A stretch of 64,000 nt of DNA from Salvia splendens (taxonomy: Eukaryota; Streptophyta; Magnoliopsida; Lamiales; Lamiaceae), in NCBI RefSeq assembly GCF_004379255.2, contig NC_056038.1:25594061-25658060 (forward strand), in the 5' to 3' direction. Both the position numbers and the translations under genes were made by a program. The number at the start of each line of letters is the position of its first letter. The first letter of the stretch is position 1. The notes below the pieces were generated by a model. It was not told where the DNA came from. It worked only from the letters and a program-made list of their open reading frames with translations, and made no database searches. Shown in pieces: positions 60,093 to 64,000 of the stretch.

Positions 60093-60392
60093 GTATAGGG
60101 GTGCCGTACCGCATACCGTACCTTAAATTGCGGTATGATCAAATGTTATAGCTATACCTTACCGAATTTTTCGGTATACCGCAAATTCAGTATAAGAATT
60201 TTTATACCGTTACCATACTGTTTATGTGGTATACCATACCGTATTTCGGTATTGCGGTATACCGAAAATTTGGTATGAAAATTTTCGATACCGTTACCAT
60301 ACTGTTTATGCGGTATACCATACCGTATTTCGGTATACTGAAATAAGGTATGGCATACCAAGTACAGTATACCGAAATAAGGTATGACATGT
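60093..60392. repeat. GGTATACCG-rich repeat unit (possible hAT-end derivative)
   Basis: Begins TAGGGGTGCCGTACCGC, like the tip of the hAT element at 551, and is filled with GGTATACC, ACCGTATTTCGGTAT and TTACCATACTGTTTATG words, the last present twice (about 60212 and 60293). No opposite TIR or TSD was found, so it is probably truncated. Confidence 0.5.
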
Positions 60393-60410
60393 CATTATAC
60401 TTGTGGTTCT

Positions 60411-60480
60411 GAGTATATGCAAATTCATAATCTGCCATCATGACTGAGTATATGCAAATTCATAATCTGCCATCATGACT
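60411..60480. repeat. 35-bp perfect tandem duplication
   Basis: Positions 60411-60445 and 60446-60480 are identical (GAGTATATGCAAATTC...). Confidence 0.95.
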
Positions 60481-60522
60481 AGTTTTACAATTGGGTTGAT
60501 AGAAGTTTCTCATCCGAATTGG

Positions 60523-60776
60523 TACTCCCCCGTCCCCTAATAGGAGTCGTTGTTTGACCGAGCATGAGTTTTAAGAAATGTAAAGAAAAGTTGGTTGAAA
60601 AAGTTAGTGGAATATGAGACCCACTTTTTTATATTGATTTTATAATAAAATGTGAGTGAAGCGAGTTAGTGGAATGTGGGACCTACTACCATTTATGGTA
60701 AAAATGAAGAGTGACTCTTAATTGGGGACGGCCCAAAAAGGAAATTAGCGACTCTTATTCGGGGACGGATGGAGTA
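60523..60776. mobile_element. Stowaway-like MITE
   Basis: TA-CTCCCCCGTCCCCTAATAG at the left and TTATTCGGGGACGGATGGAG-TA at the right; about 254 bp. Internal words match the MITE at 9041-9295 (GCATGAGTTTTAAGAAATGT), so they are the same subfamily. Confidence 0.88.
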
Positions 60777-60845
60777 TTACACAATACTTGATTGTGTAAC
60801 TTGTTCGACCCGATCAAGCTACATTGACCATACATAATTCCAACG

Positions 60846-62355
60846 ACCATCACACGAGCGAAAATAGCCTAATACAGAATGAATACAAAAGCTCAGTTCT
60901 CAAGATGTATTAAAGTATAAAAATTGAATCTTTCATATTCAACACCTATTGAGTACACAAACAGATTAGTAGCGCAGAACTTTGAACCATACCTCCATGA
61001 CGTGCACTGAGACACTTACATTGTAACATTACAATTCACATTGTCAAATTTTAAGAGTCATTGTAGTGATGGATGTTTCAATCCATATTGAGACTCGACC
61101 AATTACATGCTTTTATTCTTTTGGTCAGGTGCTATAACCTTGAGAGATTGTTCTATACAAATCTTTTTCTTCAATATCTCTATTTAGAAACGCAATTTTG
61201 ACATATTTTCTTACAACACCTTTCTTTTATTCATTTTTCCTCCCGTCTTCTCTTTCTTTCTTAAAAATTTTCTTCTCTTTATTTTCTCATTTTCAACACG
61301 ATTTCATTTTTTAAAACATAATTCTTTTTCCTCAAATTCCTCCCCTATACCTCCATCTCAACTAATGATACAAAATAATTAATTTTCTTCAATGTTCATT
61401 ATTACAATGAAGCAAGGATTTTTGTTTGAATATTGGCTCATCAACAAAAACAGGCTTATAAGGCTCAAATGGCCAATTAGGGAATTTTATGAGAAATGGT
61501 TCATCTATGAATAGAATTGGCTAACATAGATGACCTTGTGTAGATTCAGTAAGATCACGAGCAAGTTATGGAAACAAAAAACTTGTAGTCGATCAAACCA
61601 CACATGAAATTCTGACTCAAAGTTCATTAGGTATAAGCGCAATAAGACAAGACGAACTCACTAACTTTGTTTGCTTATAAATTTGTTAATGGGTTTGAGT
61701 TAATTACACTTTGGGGTTATGATGTTCTTATTTGGTATTTCATGGGCTGAGAATGATGTTTTCAGTTTTGTTTTTTCTTCTGCATATCACTTGGTATTCC
61801 ATTTCTGTTTTGAATTTCTCTATGGCATAGATATCAAAAATATGTAAACATGTGTATGATATATCGAAGTTAAATGGTTGTATCTTGTTATAACATACTA
61901 CTCCACGATTTAGATGTTTTGATTCACTTAACCAAAAATATACTTCTTGATTGTTAAAGAGAATAATTAAATATCTAAAATAATGTTTTTGTTTTTGGGA
62001 ACCTAAGTAGGAAGTTTGTAACCCTAACACCTAATCGATTGCCTTCTGATCATTTTGGGTTTTGCTTTTTCTTATTGACTTCTGATTTCAGTAGATAAAA
62101 TCAAGCTGAAAATGGAATGGAAAAGGAAACAAACCAAAAGGTGCAAGAGTTATGTTTATTATTCAATCATAAAACCAATCGCCCTCTATATCCGATGAAA
62201 CACTTGCACATACCTACATTTCAATCCCGACTCACAATGTCATATTCTTATTTTAGGGCAATGACTTGAAGGCAAGAAAACAAGATTATGTATCTTTCCA
62301 TACTTCCACAAAGAAAATGTTAAGGAGAACAGATCTTTAGGGCAAGTATATGCAC
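60846..62355. other. Intergenic, no gene recognised
   Basis: AT-rich sequence left of the AAA-ATPase exons. The expected last exon of that gene was searched for here and not found. An open frame at 61740-62030 (-) has no recognisable motif and is not called. Confidence 0.5.
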
Positions 62356-63944
<1,589 letters not shown>

Positions 63945-64000
63945 CTGCAATATAGTGAAGAAAGAATAGTGTCGGGACTCTCATCCGAAACCAAGTACTC

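Larger units (their letters stand above)
59706..60845 (-). repeat. Degenerate LTR-like sequence related to the solo LTR at 8269-9569
   Basis: Starts TGTTGGGTGTAATACAATCT. It shares ordered blocks with 8290-8530 (GGTGTAATA-AATC, AGTGCTCTCGG, AAATAAAATAGCTTCATC, GCAGCACC). The right part is interrupted by a GGTATACC-rich unit and a MITE. A possible end ATTCCAA lies at about 60836-60843, but no TSD was found, so the right limit is weak. Confidence 0.4.

Noticed and set aside
61740..62030. 96-codon minus-strand frame as a small gene
   Set aside because: No motif, AT-rich composition, no promoter or splice context.

Overview
The window is plant nuclear DNA, from a eudicot; the mix of Ty1-copia and Ty3-type LTRs, hAT, PIF/Harbinger and Stowaway-like elements, plus the intron structure of the host genes, would suit Lamiales, but that placement is only an inference. 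It is AT-rich and dominated by nested transposable elements. Only three host loci are recognisable: a single-exon secreted DUF538 protein (1618-2094, +), a cytosolic ribosomal protein L22 gene (20500-21481, -), and part of a Msp1/ATAD1-like AAA-ATPase gene at the right edge (62356-63944, -). An FAR1-related (FRS/MULE-type) pseudogene lies at 17640-19120.

Region by region. 1-2.6 kb: a non-autonomous hAT element with an exact 8-bp target-site duplication (TSD), ending about 70 bp upstream of the DUF538 TATA box. 2.7-7.7 kb: a three-level nest in which a Stowaway-like MITE is split by a solo LTR (TSD ATGTC), itself split by a 3.4-kb hAT transposon (TSD GGTGGCAC) with a decayed transposase. 8.3-9.6 kb: a solo LTR (TSD TGCTG) carrying a MITE. 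About 10 kb: a tRNA-derived SINE-like unit. 10.1-17.4 kb: two related ~3.5-kb non-coding units full of TACATTAT words, separated by a small unit and delimited by TA microsatellites. 17.6-22.6 kb: FRS pseudogene, MITEs and RPL22.

22.9-59.7 kb is a retrotransposon cluster. Copia-1 (+, TSD ACCTT) sits in an old Ty3-type LTR, carries a PIF/Harbinger element in its 5' LTR and has lost its reverse transcriptase region, where a Ty3-type LTR now lies. Copia-2 (+) has its LTR and primer-binding site near 33.4-34.5 kb (repeated near 46.2 kb) and its gag-pol at 56.2-59.7 kb. Copia-3 (-, 46403-55624, TSD CCCTT) is inserted in Copia-2 and is nearly complete, with both LTRs, primer-binding site and a gag-pol frame, but its reverse transcriptase motif reads YVDG instead of YVDD.

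The most important structural point is the N gap at 39946-39991. Sequence left of it (28089-39945) and right of it (39992-51750) is the same ~11.8 kb, start to end, differing mainly by small indels. This is what two overlapping contig ends placed side by side without merging look like, so about 12 kb here is probably an assembly duplicate. Frameshifts in both copies, and possibly those in RPL22 and the AAA-ATPase gene, should be read with that in mind. I found no CRISPR array, no rRNA or functional tRNA gene, and no convincing new multi-gene system; the strongest candidate for something undescribed is the TA-delimited TACATTAT-rich element family at 10.1-17.4 kb.
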